A DNA stretch of 64,000 nt, taken from positions 186,195 through 250,194 of the forward strand of contig NZ_KB903240.1 of the NCBI RefSeq assembly GCF_000379625.1. Direction: 5' to 3'. Origin of the DNA: Actinomycetospora chiangmaiensis DSM 45062. GTDB lineage: Bacteria > Actinomycetota > Actinomycetes > Mycobacteriales > Pseudonocardiaceae. Below are positions 28,276 through 44,391 of the stretch, one piece after another; position 1 is the first letter of the stretch, and each line of letters begins with the position of its first letter. The notes beneath the pieces are model-generated. The model made no database searches and was not told the origin of the DNA. It worked only from the letters and a program-made list of their open reading frames with translations. Made by a program: the position numbers and the translations under genes.

Positions 28276-30381
28276 TCAGAGCGGGTCGTGCGGGTCGAGC
28301 AGCACGCGGACCGGCTCGCGCTCGCGGCGCGCACCGCGGATCGACTGGGCCTCCTGCAGCGCCCGCGCGAGGTCGCGGCCGGCGGGACGCGGCACCCGGA
28401 CGAGCGTGCGCTCGGCCCGTTCGGTGCGCTCCTCGGCCCCGGGGAGCCGGGTCCCGGGCGGTAGCTCGACCGGGCCCAGGACGTCGGCGGTGTCGGGCAG
28501 GCGGGCGGTCTCGACGAGGTCGCGCAGCGCGGCGGGCTCGCCGTCGAGGGCCGCCATCCGGACGGCGGGCGGCAGGCCCAGCTCGGTGCGCGCGTCGAGC
28601 TCCGCGCCGGCGTGCCCGGCCGGATCCCAGCGCACGAGCGCCTGCACGGCGGGGAGGTTCGACTCGGCGACCACCACGACGCGGCCGCCGTCCGGGCCGG
28701 GGCGCACGAGGCTCGCGGCGGCGAACCAGCGACGCACCGTGTCCTCGGCGGCGCGCAGCTCGGGCCGGGCGAGCAGGGCCGCGCCGTCGAGCAGCAGGGC
28801 GGCGCCGTACCCGCCGGCGGCCGCGGGCTCCGCGCCCGGGGTGGCGACGACGACGGCCGGGGCCGCGTCGACGGTCTCCAGGATCGTGGCGCCGCCGCCC
28901 GAGCTGCGCACCACCGTCTGCGGGAACGCCCGGCCGAGCTCCTCGGCGGTCCGCCCGGCGCCCACCACCGTCGCCCGCAGGCGGGGCGAGGCGCACGCCG
29001 GGCAGCGGTAGTTCGTCGCGGGCCGCCCGCACCAGCGGCAGGTCGGCGGGGCGGGCGCGTCCCCGGTGCCGGCCGGGATGCCCAGCGGCCCGTGGCAGTG
29101 GCGGCACCGGGCGGGTTCCCGGCACTGCGCGCAGGCGATCGCCGGGAGGTAGCCGCGGCGGGGCACCTGGACCAGCACCGGCCGGCCGGCGCCCAGTGCG
29201 GCGCGGGCGGCCTCGAACGCGACGGAGGGGATCCGCGCCGCCCGGGCCGTCGGGTCGCGCAGCAGCTGCCGCTCGTCCTCGCCGAGGGCGGTGACCCGCG
29301 GCGCGCGCTCGCGGACCGTGGTGCGCTCCGCGACCACCGGGTGGGCCCAGCCGCTGCGCACGAGCACCTCGGCCTCGGCGGTGCGCGTGATGCCGGCGAC
29401 GAGCAGCGCGGCCCCGCTGGTGTGGGCGCGGGCGACGAGGACGTCGCGGGTGTGCGGGTAGGGCGCCCGGGGCTCGGTGTGCGAGTCGTCCCCGTCGTCC
29501 CACACGACGAGCAGGCCGGGATCGGGCACCGGCGCGAACGCCGCCGCCCGCGTCCCGATCGCGAGCCGGCGCCGACCGCGGGACACCGCGAGCCAGCGGC
29601 GGTACCGCTCGGCCGGGCCCAGGTCCGCGGCCAGCGCGGCGACGTGCTCCTCCCCCACGACCTCCCGGCACGCCGCGTCCAGCCGGTCGAGATCGCGGCG
29701 GTCGGGCACGACGATCACCGCGCCCCGCCCGGCCGCGAGCGTGGCCCGCGCGGCCTCGGCCAGGCGCCGCGCCCAGTCCTCGCCGGGCAACGCCTGCCAC
29801 ACCGCGTGGGCCGGGCGCTGCCCGCTCAGCGCCTCCAGGAACGCGGGGCCGCGCGGGTAGGCGGCCCACCCCGGGCCTCCGTCGGGAGCCGCCGCCGGGA
29901 CCGGCACCGACCCGGCGTCGGGACGGGGCTCCTTCTCCACGCGCGCGTGGCGCGGCGGCAGGGCGAGGCGCAGGACGTCAGCCAGCGTGCCGGCGTAGCG
30001 GTCGGCCACCGTGCGGCACAGGGCGGCGAGCTCGGGCGAGAGCACCGGCTCGGGCGAGACGACCTTCTCCAGCCATTGCAGCCGGCCGTCGTGCTCGGTG
30101 GTGTCGGAGCGGGCGAGGACGTAGCCGTCGACCACCCGGCCGGCGAAGCGCACCCGCACCCGCGCACCCACGACGGCGGTCTCGTCGAGCTGCACCGGCA
30201 CGCGGTAGTCGAACGGCCGGTCGAGGTGCGGGAGCGGGACGTCGACCGCGACCGACGCGACGGAGTCCCGCTCCGCCGGCAGGCGCTCGTTGTGCTTCGG
30301 GGCCTTCTCGACGACGGGCCGGGCGGGGGTGGGCATGCCGGGCAGCGCCAGCAGCGCCTCGTCCCCCGGTGATCCGCCCAC
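28276..30381 (-). CDS. priA: Actinobacterial PriA-like primosomal protein N' (helicase-degenerate)
   Basis: This protein of about 701 residues has the PriA layout. The N-terminal 3' DNA-binding domain contains VDVPLPHLDRPFDYRVP. The helicase-like core follows. The zinc-binding region has paired cysteines (CAQCREPARCRHC ... CRWCG ... CPAC). The C-terminal domain starts ARTELGLPPAVRMAAL. The core lacks a Walker A GxGKT: the equivalent reads GAVIVVPDRRDLDRL. The DEAH box position reads VVWDDGDD. Loss of helicase motifs is typical of actinobacterial PriA, so it probably keeps only the replisome-loading role. GTG 30381 is preferred; TTG 30450 would extend it by 23 residues. Confidence 0.88.
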   Translation of the reverse strand: MGGSPGDEALLALPGMPTPARPVVEKAPKHNERLPAERDSVASVAVDVPLPHLDRPFDYRVPVQLDETAVVGARVRVRFAGRVVDGYVLARSDTTEHDGRLQWLEKVVSPEPVLSPELAALCRTVADRYAGTLADVLRLALPPRHARVEKEPRPDAGSVPVPAAAPDGGPGWAAYPRGPAFLEALSGQRPAHAVWQALPGEDWARRLAEAARATLAAGRGAVIVVPDRRDLDRLDAACREVVGEEHVAALAADLGPAERYRRWLAVSRGRRRLAIGTRAAAFAPVPDPGLLVVWDDGDDSHTEPRAPYPHTRDVLVARAHTSGAALLVAGITRTAEAEVLVRSGWAHPVVAERTTVRERAPRVTALGEDERQLLRDPTARAARIPSVAFEAARAALGAGRPVLVQVPRRGYLPAIACAQCREPARCRHCHGPLGIPAGTGDAPAPPTCRWCGRPATNYRCPACASPRLRATVVGAGRTAEELGRAFPQTVVRSSGGGATILETVDAAPAVVVATPGAEPAAAGGYGAALLLDGAALLARPELRAAEDTVRRWFAAASLVRPGPDGGRVVVVAESNLPAVQALVRWDPAGHAGAELDARTELGLPPAVRMAALDGEPAALRDLVETARLPDTADVLGPVELPPGTRLPGAEERTERAERTLVRVPRPAGRDLARALQEAQSIRGARREREPVRVLLDPHDPL

Positions 30382-30483
30382 GGGCGCCGGTCTACCAGAG
30401 CGGTCCGACCGCGCGGACCACGATGCCGGATTTCCTGGCACTGGGTGCAAGCGGTGACGCGTTGCTTGCAGCTGGGGACGACG

Positions 30484-30519
30484 ACGGCCCGGCCACCCCG
30501 TGGGGGGCGACCGGGCCGT
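30484..30519 (-). terminator. Strong hairpin after metK
   Basis: ACGGCCCGG (30484-30492) pairs with CCGGGCCGT (30511-30519). The loop can fold further (CCCC-GT-GGGG). It begins 16 bases beyond the metK stop on the minus strand and separates metK from priA. Confidence 0.65.
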
Positions 30520-30534
30520 GGCGTCGGACGAGCG

Positions 30535-31728
<1,194 letters not shown>

Positions 31729-31899
31729 AATTTCTCCCTGCCTCGACAGTGGGACCCGCCAACAGTAACGGCATCCGGCGCAACTGGCAGGCCCCTGACC
31801 GGCCGGTTTGCGCAGCGCGTCACATCGCGGTTGTGCAGCGTGACCAGGTGTGGCATTGGCTTTCGACCGTGGGCCCCGACACGCTCCGTGGCCGGATCG

Positions 31900-33117
31900 T
31901 TACGCCAAGCGAGCGGCCACCGTGTCCCAGACGCGCGCGGCGAGTGCCGCCTTCGACCCCATCGGCAGCTGCACGGACGAGCCGTCGGCGCCGAGCAGCC
32001 AGCCCTCGTTGTCGGCGCCCTCGAAGGCGTTGTGCCCGGTGGAGCCGCCGACCGCATTGACGACGAGGTAGTCGCAGCCCTTGCGCTCGAGCTTCGCGCG
32101 ACCGAAGGAGAGGACGTCGTGGTCGGCGTCCCCGGTCTCGGCGGCGAACCCGAGCACGAGCCGCCCGGGCACCTGCTCGGCCACCAGTTCGGCGAGGATG
32201 TCGGGGTTGCGTGTGAGAGGGATCGCGTCCGGCTCGCCGGGACCCTTCTTGATCTTGAACCCGGCGACGGTCGCGGGCCGGAAGTCGGCCACCGCGGCGG
32301 CCATGACGACGGCCTCGGCCGCCTTCCCGGCGTCGAGGACGGCCGTCCGCATCTCCTCGGTGGTGCGCACGCGCACGAGGTCGACGGCGGCGGGCGGTTC
32401 GAGGTCGGCGGTGGTCCCGGCGACGAGCGTGACGTGGGCGCCGCGCTGGGCGGCCACCCGCGCCAGCGCGTAGCCCTGGCGCCCGGACGAGCGGTTGCCG
32501 AGCGTGCGGACCGGGTCGAGCGGCTCGGCGGTGCCGCCGGCCGACACCACGACGTGGCGTCCCTCGAGGTCGCGCGGCAGCGCGTGCGGCGCCTCGAGCA
32601 GGAGGCGGACGAACTCCGCGATCTCGACGGGCTCCGGCAGCCGGCCGGGCCCGGAGTCGGCACCGGTGAGCCGGCCGGAGGCGGGCTCGAGGACGACGAT
32701 GCCGCGGCGGCGGAGGGTGGCGACGTTCTCGACGGTCGCCGGGTGGTCCCACATCTCGGTGTGCATCGCGGGGGCGGCGAGCACGGGACATCGCGCGGTG
32801 AGCAACGTCGAGGTCAGGAGGTCGTCCGCGCGACCCGCCGCCATCCGCGCGAGCAGGTCGGCGGTGGCGGGGGCGCAGACGACGAGGTCGGCCCGCCGCC
32901 CGAGCGCCACGTGCGTGACGTCGGGGACGTGCTCGAAGACCTCGGTGAGGACCTCACGGCCGGAGAGCGCCTCGAAGGTGGCGGCCCCGACGAAGCGCAG
33001 GGCGTTCGGGGTGGCCACCACCTGCACCTGGTGCCCGGCCTCACGCAGCCGACGGAGCAGTTCGCACGCCTTGTAGGCGGCGATGCCGCCCGCGACGCCG
33101 AGCACGATCTCAGCCAT
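31900..33117 (-). CDS. coaBC: Bifunctional phosphopantothenoylcysteine decarboxylase / phosphopantothenate-cysteine ligase
   Basis: This 405-residue flavoprotein carries out two steps of coenzyme A synthesis. The CoaC half (about residues 1-185) starts EIVLGVAGGIAAYKACELL. It contains the Cys-bearing flap TARCPVLAAPAMHTEMW, where the usual Asn of PAMN is His, as in mycobacterial homologues. The CoaB half starts VSAGGTAEPLDPVR and has the CTP-binding NRSSGRQGYALA. A Lys at IKKGPGEPDAIPL fits the dimer/catalytic lysine region. ATG 33117 is the start. It lies between rpoZ and metK. Confidence 0.95.
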   Translation of the reverse strand: MAEIVLGVAGGIAAYKACELLRRLREAGHQVQVVATPNALRFVGAATFEALSGREVLTEVFEHVPDVTHVALGRRADLVVCAPATADLLARMAAGRADDLLTSTLLTARCPVLAAPAMHTEMWDHPATVENVATLRRRGIVVLEPASGRLTGADSGPGRLPEPVEIAEFVRLLLEAPHALPRDLEGRHVVVSAGGTAEPLDPVRTLGNRSSGRQGYALARVAAQRGAHVTLVAGTTADLEPPAAVDLVRVRTTEEMRTAVLDAGKAAEAVVMAAAVADFRPATVAGFKIKKGPGEPDAIPLTRNPDILAELVAEQVPGRLVLGFAAETGDADHDVLSFGRAKLERKGCDYLVVNAVGGSTGHNAFEGADNEGWLLGADGSSVQLPMGSKAALAARVWDTVAARLA

Positions 33118-33158
33118 GGTGGCGTGTTGCCCGATCCGTCGGAGGAGCTACCGCGGTG

Positions 33159-33443
33159 CTACTCGCCCTCGGTGTGCTCGAGCAGGTGCGAGTGGATCTC
33201 GCGCATGGCGATCGACAGCGGCTTCTCGCGCGGGCCCGGCTCCACGAGCGGGCCGACGTACTCGAGCAGGCCCTCGCCGAGCTGGGCGTAGTAGTCGTTG
33301 ATCTGCCGCGCCCGCTTGGCCGCGTAGATCACCAGCGCGTACTTCGAGCTGACCGTCTCCAGCAGCTCGTCGATCGGCGGGTTGGTGATGCCCTCGGGCA
33401 CGTCGTGGAAGCCACCGGTGACGCGACTGGTGGAGATGCTCAT
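33159..33443 (-). CDS. rpoZ: RNA polymerase omega subunit
   Basis: This 94-residue omega subunit assists assembly of beta' into RNA polymerase. The conserved core is [29 protein letters not shown] (shown here only by its ends: NPPIDELLE ... AAKRARQIN, residues about 21-49), followed by GPLVEP and [10 protein letters not shown]. Start is ATG 33443. It overlaps gmk by four bases. The order gmk-rpoZ-coaBC-metK is standard for actinobacteria. Confidence 0.95.
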   Translation of the reverse strand: MSISTSRVTGGFHDVPEGITNPPIDELLETVSSKYALVIYAAKRARQINDYYAQLGEGLLEYVGPLVEPGPREKPLSIAMREIHSHLLEHTEGE

Positions 33444-34096
33444 TCACTGGCTCCTGCGGGATCGTGGGTCCGTGTGACTGCAGCTGTGCCCGCGTTCTTG
33501 CAGGCAGCGGCGTCCACGGGGTGGGCCAAGTCTACCAACCGCCGTGCGGTCTCCCGGACGTCGTGGTTCACGAGCCCCACGTCGAACTCACGGCGGGCGT
33601 CGAGCTCGATCCGGGCGGTGGCGAGCCGCCGGTCGATCACGTCCTGCGGCTCGGTGCCGCGGCCGGTGAGCCGGTCCACGAGGACCTCCCACGACGGCGG
33701 CTCCAGGAACACGAGCAGCGCGTCCGGCCGGCGCGACCGGACGGCCCGGGCACCCGCGAGGTCGAGCTCGAGCAGCACCGGCTCCCCCGCGGCGAGGTGG
33801 GCCTCGACCGGGGCGGCCGGGGTGCCCGACCGGTGCAGACCGCGGTGGATCGAGGCCCACTCCAGCATCTCGCCGTCGGCGACCATGCGGTCGAAGTCGG
33901 CGTCGGACACGAAGTGGTACTCGCGGCCGTCCTCCTCGCCCGGACGCGCAGCCCGGGTGGTGGCCGAGACGCTGAACCACAGCGGTGCGGCCATCCGGCG
34001 CAGCTCGGCCACGACGGTGCTCTTGCCGACGCCGGACGGCCCGGCGAGGACGAGCAGACGTCCCCGCCCGCCCGTCGCTCCCGCGTCGTGCGTCAC
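33440..34096 (-). CDS. gmk: Guanylate kinase
   Basis: This 218-residue enzyme phosphorylates GMP to GDP. The P-loop is [13 protein letters not shown] near residues 16-28. The GMP-binding region reads [22 protein letters not shown]. The lid follows ([19 protein letters not shown]). The first dozen residues are variable and Gly-rich. Start is GTG or ATG at 34096, overlapping mihF by four bases, so the two are probably co-translated. Confidence 0.95.
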   Translation of the reverse strand: MTHDAGATGGRGRLLVLAGPSGVGKSTVVAELRRMAAPLWFSVSATTRAARPGEEDGREYHFVSDADFDRMVADGEMLEWASIHRGLHRSGTPAAPVEAHLAAGEPVLLELDLAGARAVRSRRPDALLVFLEPPSWEVLVDRLTGRGTEPQDVIDRRLATARIELDARREFDVGLVNHDVRETARRLVDLAHPVDAAACKNAGTAAVTRTHDPAGASE

Positions 34097-34410
34097 TCCC
34101 CGTCGAACTCCGCGAGCAGCGCCTTGCGCTGGCGCTCGCCGAGGCCACGCAGGCGGCGGCTGGGGGCGATCTCCAGCCGCTCCATGATCTGCTGGGCGCG
34201 AACCTTGCCGACGCCCGGGAGGGCCTCGAGGAGCGCCGAGACCTTCATCTTGCCGAGCACCTCGTCGGAGTCGGCCTGCTCGAGCACGTCACCGAGGGTG
34301 GTGCCGCCGCGCTTGAGCCGCTCCTTGAGCTCGGCCCGGGCGCGGCGGGCAGCGGCGGCCTTCTCCAGCGCGGCCGCCCGCTGCTCCTCGGTCAGCTCGG
34401 GAAGTGCCAC
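34093..34410 (-). CDS. mihF: Actinobacterial integration host factor (mIHF)
   Basis: This 105-residue nucleoid-associated protein is restricted to actinobacteria and unrelated to HU/IHF. It binds and compacts DNA. An N-terminal helix (LTEEQRAAALEKAAAARRARA) leads to a helix-two-turn-helix of the H2TH type with VSALLEALPGVGKVRAQQIM. The ending LRGLGERQRKALLAEF is highly conserved. GTG 34410 was chosen for the GGAGGAGA ribosome binding site just upstream; the open frame extends 14 codons further without support. The upstream 193 bases contain pyrF terminators and probably the mihF promoter. Confidence 0.95.
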   Translation of the reverse strand: MALPELTEEQRAAALEKAAAARRARAELKERLKRGGTTLGDVLEQADSDEVLGKMKVSALLEALPGVGKVRAQQIMERLEIAPSRRLRGLGERQRKALLAEFDGE

Positions 34411-34514
34411 GGTCTCCTCCGATATCTGTGGATGGGGTCTCCGGGCCCCCACTCATCTCGCGGGCGCCCTCGTCGCTGGCGAACGTACCGTCTGGGGTGC
34501 GAGTCCACAGTCCT

Positions 34515-34580
34515 CGGGTGTCCGGGGTGTGAACGGTCTCGCCGTGCGCGGACACCCGACGCGCTCCGCGTCCGGAGCGC
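34515..34580 (-). terminator. Two tandem hairpins downstream of pyrF
   Basis: GCGCTCCG/CGGAGCGC (34561-34580, 4-base loop) lies 24 bases after the pyrF stop. A second perfect 10-bp stem follows, CGGGTGTCCG (34515-34524) with CGGACACCCG (34549-34558). Together they probably end the pyr operon before mihF. Confidence 0.6.
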
Positions 34581-34603
34581 CCGGACCGGACGGTCGGCGG
34601 CTG

Positions 34604-35544
34604 CTACGCGCCGATCGGTCCGGCGGGCAGCGCCAGCCCGCGCAGGGCGCCGTTCAACGCGAGACACGCGTCGCGCAGCGCCTCCGGGTCGGGGCCGGCG
34701 GCGAGGATCTCCCGCGAGCTCGACGGGACGACGGGTCCGGTCCCGTCGGCGAACGCACGGGCCAGGTCCTCCGGGGTGGCGCCCTGGGCCCCGAGGCCCG
34801 GCACCAGCACCGGCCCGTGCAGGCGCGTGAGGTCCAACCCGTGCGCCCGGCCGGTGGTGCCGCCCGTGGCGCCCACGACCACGCCCACGGGCCCGCTGCG
34901 GCCCTCCCCGGCCCGCACCGCGTTCGCGGCCCCGCAGGCGTCCACGACGCCCTGCGCGACCTCCCGCATCCCCGGGCTCGACGGGTCGGACAGCGCGGTC
35001 CACGACTGCGCGGACTGCACCGTCGCCGCCTCCGCGTTCGAGGTCCGGGCGAGGACGAACACCCCACGGCCGGTCTCGGCGGCGAGGTCGAGGGCCGGTG
35101 TCAGCGACCCGACCCCGAGGTAGGGCGAGAGCGTCACCGCGTCGGCCGCGAGCGGCGAGGTGTCGGCGAGCCACGCGCGGGCATACGCGGTCATCGTCGA
35201 GCCGATGTCGCCCCGCTTGGCGTCGGCGATCGTCAGCAGCCCGGCGTCGCGGGCGTCGGCGAGCACCCGTTCCAGGGCCCGCACCCCCCCGCTGCCGTGC
35301 ACCTCGAACAGCGCGACCTGCGGCTTGACGACGGCGACGTGGCCCGCGAGCGCGGCGACCGCGTCGCGCCCGAAGCGCTCCACGCCCGCCGCGTCGTCCT
35401 CGTGGCCCCACCGGGCGAGCAGACCCGGGTGCGGGTCGATCCCCACGCAGAGCGGGCCGTGGGTCGCCACGGCCCCGCTCAGCTTGTCGGTGAAGGGCAC
35501 CCGGGCCCCGCTCCGCTCCCCCGTCGCCCCGCTCGCCGGGCCGG

Positions 35545-35548
<4 letters not shown>
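34604..35548 (-). CDS. pyrF: Orotidine 5'-phosphate decarboxylase (type 2)
   Basis: This 314-residue enzyme converts OMP to UMP. It is the longer type 2 form found in actinobacteria. The catalytic Lys-Asp network is in [26 protein letters not shown] and [15 protein letters not shown] are family motifs. GTG 35548 was chosen because it overlaps the carB stop as GTGA. This start adds a low-complexity lead [13 protein letters not shown] before the conserved FTDKL; a GTG right before FTDKL is an alternative. It is the last gene of pyrR-pyrB-pyrC-carA-carB-pyrF and is followed by two hairpins. Confidence 0.94.
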
Positions 35549-38907
<3,359 letters not shown>

Positions 38908-38911
38908 GTCC

Positions 38912-40042
38912 TCAGCGCCCTCCCATCAGGGCAGCGAAACGGTCGAAGAGGTCTGCGGCGTCGTGCGGGCCGGCGGCCGCCTCGGGGTGGTACTGCACGG
39001 AGAACGCGGGGACCGAGGCACAGGTCACGCCCTCGACCGTGTCGTCGTTGGGACACCCGTGCGACAGGTGCACCCTGCCGAACGGCGAGTCGACGTGGTC
39101 ACCGGGGGTCCCGGTGATCGCGAAGCCGTGGTTCTGGCTGGTGATGGCCACGGTCCCGGTGAGGTGGTCGTACACCGGGACGTTGATCCCGCGGTGGCCG
39201 TAGCGCAGCTTGTAGGTCCCCATCCCGAGGGCGCGCCCCAGGATCTGGTTGCCGAAGCAGATGCCGAAGAGCGGGACGCCGCGCTCCAGGACGCCGCGGG
39301 TGAGCGCGACGGCGTGGTCGGCGGTGGCCGGGTCACCCGGCCCGTTGGACAGGAACACCCCGTCGGGGGACCCGTCGAGCAGCTCGTCGAGGGAGGCGGT
39401 GCTCGGCAGCACCCGCGTCTCGATGCCGCGCTGGGCCAGCATCCGCGGGGTGTTCGCCTTGATGCCGAGGTCGAGCGCGGCGACGGAGAACCGCCGGGTG
39501 CCCTCGGCGGCGACGACGTAGGGCTCCGCGGTGGTCACCGCGCCCGCGAGGTCGGCGCCCGCCATCTCCGGGCTGTCGCGGACCACGTCGAGCATCTCGC
39601 GCTCTCCTGCCAGCCCGTCGCCGGAGAACACGCCGGCGCGCATGGAGCCGTGCTCACGCAGCCGCCGCGTCACCGCCCGGGTGTCGACACCGGCCAGCCC
39701 GACGACGCCCTGGCGCTCCAGCTCGTCGTCGAGGGAGCGCCGCGAGCGCCAGTTCGACGGCGTCCGCGCCGGGTCCCGCACGACGTACCCGGCGACGTGG
39801 ATGCGCGTGGACTCGTCGTCCTCGTCGTTCCAGCCGGTGTTGCCGATGTGCGGCGCGGTCGCGACGACGATCTGCCGGTGGTAGCTCGGGTCGGTCAGCG
39901 TCTCCTGGTAGCCGGTCATCCCGGTGGTGAAGACGGCCTCCCCGAGGGTGCGGCCGGTCGCCCCGAAGGACTCCCCGCGATGGACGGTGCCGTCCTCCAG
40001 CACCAGCAACGCCTCAGTGGGTCTCGTGTCCGACCTGCTCAC
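38912..40042 (-). CDS. carA: Carbamoyl-phosphate synthase small (glutaminase) subunit
   Basis: This 376-residue glutamine amidotransferase supplies ammonia to CarB. The nucleophile Cys is in [13 protein letters not shown]. The catalytic His-Glu pair is in [10 protein letters not shown]. The N-terminal domain begins [21 protein letters not shown] 40042 was chosen because it overlaps the pyrC stop as GTGA. The four bases between the carA stop and the carB ATG keep the pair tightly coupled. Confidence 0.97.
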   Translation of the reverse strand: MSRSDTRPTEALLVLEDGTVHRGESFGATGRTLGEAVFTTGMTGYQETLTDPSYHRQIVVATAPHIGNTGWNDEDDESTRIHVAGYVVRDPARTPSNWRSRRSLDDELERQGVVGLAGVDTRAVTRRLREHGSMRAGVFSGDGLAGEREMLDVVRDSPEMAGADLAGAVTTAEPYVVAAEGTRRFSVAALDLGIKANTPRMLAQRGIETRVLPSTASLDELLDGSPDGVFLSNGPGDPATADHAVALTRGVLERGVPLFGICFGNQILGRALGMGTYKLRYGHRGINVPVYDHLTGTVAITSQNHGFAITGTPGDHVDSPFGRVHLSHGCPNDDTVEGVTCASVPAFSVQYHPEAAAGPHDAADLFDRFAALMGGR

Positions 40043-41330
40043 CCTGCAACCTTCCCGTCCTGCACGGTCCAGCGTCCCCGCAGCATGGTGTGCACCACGG
40101 AGACTCCGAGTTCCATCCCCTCGTAGGGGGTGTTGTCGGCGATGCTCGCCAGGTCCGCCCCGCGCACCGTCCACCGGGCGTCGGGGTCGACCAGGACGAG
40201 GTTCGCCGGTTCGCCGACGGCGAGCGGGCGGCCCTGGTCGGGCAGCCCGGCGATCGCGGCCGGCACCTCACTGCAGACCCGCGCCACGCCGCGCCAGTCG
40301 AGCAGACCCGTCGTCACCATGGTGGACGCGACCACCGACAGCGCGGTCTGCAACCCCAGCATGCCGGGCCGGGCCTGCGACCACTCGCAGTCCTTGGCCT
40401 CGACCGCGTGCGGCGCGTGGTCGGTGGCGACGCAGTCGATCACGCCCTCGGCGAGCGCCCGGCGCAGCGCGAGGGTGTCGGCCTCGGGTCGCAGCGGCGG
40501 GTTCACCTTGTGCACCGGGTCGTAGTCCTCGGCCGCGGTGTCGGTGAGCAGCAGGTGGTGGGGCGTGACCTCCGCGCTCACCGCGGCCGACGTCCCGGGC
40601 AGCAGGGTGGCGCGGGCCCACCGCAGCACCTCGACCGACCCCGCCGTCGAGACGTGGCAGACGTGCAGCCGCGCCCCGGCGGCCGCCGCCAGCATCGCGT
40701 CGCGGGCGATGATCGACTCCTCGGCGCTCGCGGGCCAGCCGGTGAGGCCGAGCCGCGCCGCGACCGGGCCCTCGTGCGCCTGGGCGCCGACGGTGAGCCG
40801 GTGGTCCTCGGCGTGCTGGGCCACCACCGCGTCCAGCGAGCGCGCGTACTCCAGGGCGCGGCGCATGAGCAGCGGGTCGTTCACGCACCGGCCGTCGTCG
40901 GAGAACATCCGGACGCCGGCCGCGGAGGCCGCCATCATGCCCATCTCGGCGAGGCGCTCCCCGCCGAGGGCGACGGTGACCGCCCCCACGGGGTGCACGT
41001 CGACCAGGCCGACCTCGCGCCCGCGCCGCCAGACGTGCTCGACGACGACCGGGGAGTCCTGCGTCGGGTTCGTGTTCGGCATCGCGAACACGGCGGTGTA
41101 GCCGCCCAACGCCGCGGCCGCCGAGCCCGTCGCGACCGTCTCGGCCTCCTCGCCGCCCGGCTCGCGCAGGTGGGTGTGCAGGTCGACCAGGCCCGGCAGG
41201 GCGATCAGGCCGTCGGCGTCGACCGTCGCGTCGGGCTCGTCGACGGGCGCGACCAGCACCCCGTCGCGGACGTAGAGGTCGGTCGGGTCCTCGCCGTAGG
41301 GGCGGGCGTTCGCGATCCTCGTGGTGGTGG

Positions 41331-41334
<4 letters not shown>
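40039..41334 (-). CDS. pyrC: Dihydroorotase
   Basis: This 431-residue amidohydrolase cyclises carbamoyl-aspartate to dihydroorotate. Metal ligands are seen in [13 protein letters not shown] (HxH), in AQHAEDHRL, in HVCHVST and in [10 protein letters not shown] (the catalytic Asp). The C-terminus ([17 protein letters not shown]) is the amidohydrolase end domain. ATG 41334 overlaps pyrB by four bases. Many actinobacteria place an extra small gene between pyrC and carA; here they overlap directly. Confidence 0.97.
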
Positions 41335-43246
<1,912 letters not shown>

Positions 43247-43735
43247 ATGGGCGACTACGCGAAGGCGCTCGGCGCCAAGCTTCGGGGGATTCGCCAGCAG
43301 CAGGGGCTCTCGCTGCACGGCGTCGAGCAGAAGTCGGGCGGACGGTGGAAGGCGGTCGTCGTCGGCTCCTACGAGCGCGGCGACCGGGCGGTGACGGTGC
43401 AGAAGCTCGCCGAGCTGGCGGACTTCTACGGCGTCCCGGTGGCCGAGCTGCTGCCGGAGGGCCGGATCCCGTCGGGCTCCGAGCCGGCGGCCAAGATCGT
43501 GATCAACCTGGAGCGGCTCCAGCAGCTGCCCGCGGACAAGGCCGGGCCGCTCGCCCGCTACGCCGCGGCCATCCAGAGCCAGCGCGGCGACTACAACGGC
43601 AAGGTCCTCTCGATCCGCAACGAGGACCTGCGCTCGCTCGCGATCATCTACGACATGACGCCGGGCGACCTGTCCGACCAGCTCGTCGAGTGGGGCGTGC
43701 TCCCCCCCGAGGCGCGGCTGTCGCGCGAGGACTGA
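43247..43735 (+). CDS. bldD: Developmental master regulator BldD
   Basis: This 162-residue protein is very close to Streptomyces BldD throughout. The N-terminal Xre-type HTH contains LGAKLRGIRQQQGLSLHGVE and the nearly invariant WKAVVVGSYERGDRAVTVQ. The C-terminal domain has QRGDYNGKVLSIRNEDL and the Arg/Asp cluster that binds tetrameric c-di-GMP in Streptomyces (RGD near Q-S-Q-R-G-D). BldD represses developmental genes as a c-di-GMP-driven dimer. ATG 43247 (MGDYAKALG) was chosen over an in-frame upstream codon because it matches the family start. It is divergent from pyrR and monocistronic. Confidence 0.96.
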   Translation: MGDYAKALGAKLRGIRQQQGLSLHGVEQKSGGRWKAVVVGSYERGDRAVTVQKLAELADFYGVPVAELLPEGRIPSGSEPAAKIVINLERLQQLPADKAGPLARYAAAIQSQRGDYNGKVLSIRNEDLRSLAIIYDMTPGDLSDQLVEWGVLPPEARLSRED

Positions 43736-43750
43736 GCCCGACCCACCCCG

Positions 43751-43831
43751 GCGTGAGGGGAACCCTCACGCCGCAAGAGCGCTCGAATCCTCCCCTCACG
43801 ATCGGTGGCGCCCGGTCGTGAGGGGAGGATT
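43751..43831. terminator. Bidirectional terminator between bldD and nusB, two perfect hairpins
   Basis: Hairpin A is GCGTGAGGG-GAA-CCCTCACGC (43751-43771). Hairpin B pairs AATCCTCCCCTCACGA (43786-43801) with TCGTGAGGGGAGGATT (43816-43831), a perfect 16-bp stem. A T-rich tract follows on the plus strand. It serves convergent bldD and nusB. Hairpin A carries the same GTGAGGGGAACCCTC core as the element at 4672. Confidence 0.8.
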
Positions 43832-43839
43832 TCGTCGTT

Positions 43840-44391
43840 CTAGCGGTCCGAGGGTTCCCCTCGCGCCTCGTCGGACTCGTCGGACGCCTCGTCGGAGGCA
43901 TCGCCGGGCCCCGCCGGCTCGGCGTCCGGGGGCAGCTCGACCCGCTCGCGGGCCGGGGCCGCGACCGGCACGCGTTCACCGGCGGCCAGGGCGGCGAGGA
44001 CGCCGTTGACGAAGCGGGGCGAGTCGTCGGTGGAGAGTTCCCGGGCCAGGCTGATCGCCTCGTCGATGGCCACGGCGTCGTCCACGTCCTCGGTGAAGAG
44101 GATCTCGAACGCCCCGATCCGCAGGATCGCGCGGTCGACGGCGGCCATGCGCTCCACCGACCAGCCGCGGGCCAGTTTACCCAGCGAGACGTCGATGTGG
44201 TCGCGGTGCGCCACGACCCCCTCGACGAGCGTCGCCGCGAAGTCCGAGACCGGCGGCGCGTCCGACCCGGCGATCCGACGGCGGAGCACCTCGAGCGGGT
44301 CCTCGGCGCGGGCCTCGGACTCGAAGAGGATGTCCAGGGCCCGTTTCCGGGCCTTCGACCGGGATCCCCGGCGGACGGCGTGCTGCGGCAC
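43840..44391 (-). CDS. nusB: Transcription antitermination factor NusB
   Basis: This 183-residue all-helical RNA-binding protein acts in the rRNA antitermination complex with NusE, NusG and NusA. The conserved core is SRSKARKRALDILFESEAR and AILRIGAFEILF, then VAIDEAISLARELSTDDSPRFVNGVL. Homologues stop soon after FVNGVL. Here an acidic tail of about 40 residues follows (DASDEASDESDEARGEPSDR), and its last codons contain an inverted copy of the GAGGGGAACCCTC element. GTG 44391 overlaps the efp stop (TAGTG). Confidence 0.94.
   Translation of the reverse strand: MPQHAVRRGSRSKARKRALDILFESEARAEDPLEVLRRRIAGSDAPPVSDFAATLVEGVVAHRDHIDVSLGKLARGWSVERMAAVDRAILRIGAFEILFTEDVDDAVAIDEAISLARELSTDDSPRFVNGVLAALAAGERVPVAAPARERVELPPDAEPAGPGDASDEASDESDEARGEPSDR

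Noticed and set aside
31729-31899. A SAM riboswitch before metK
   Set aside because: No SAM-I, SAM-II or SAM-IV like pattern was found; the spacer appears to be an ordinary promoter region.
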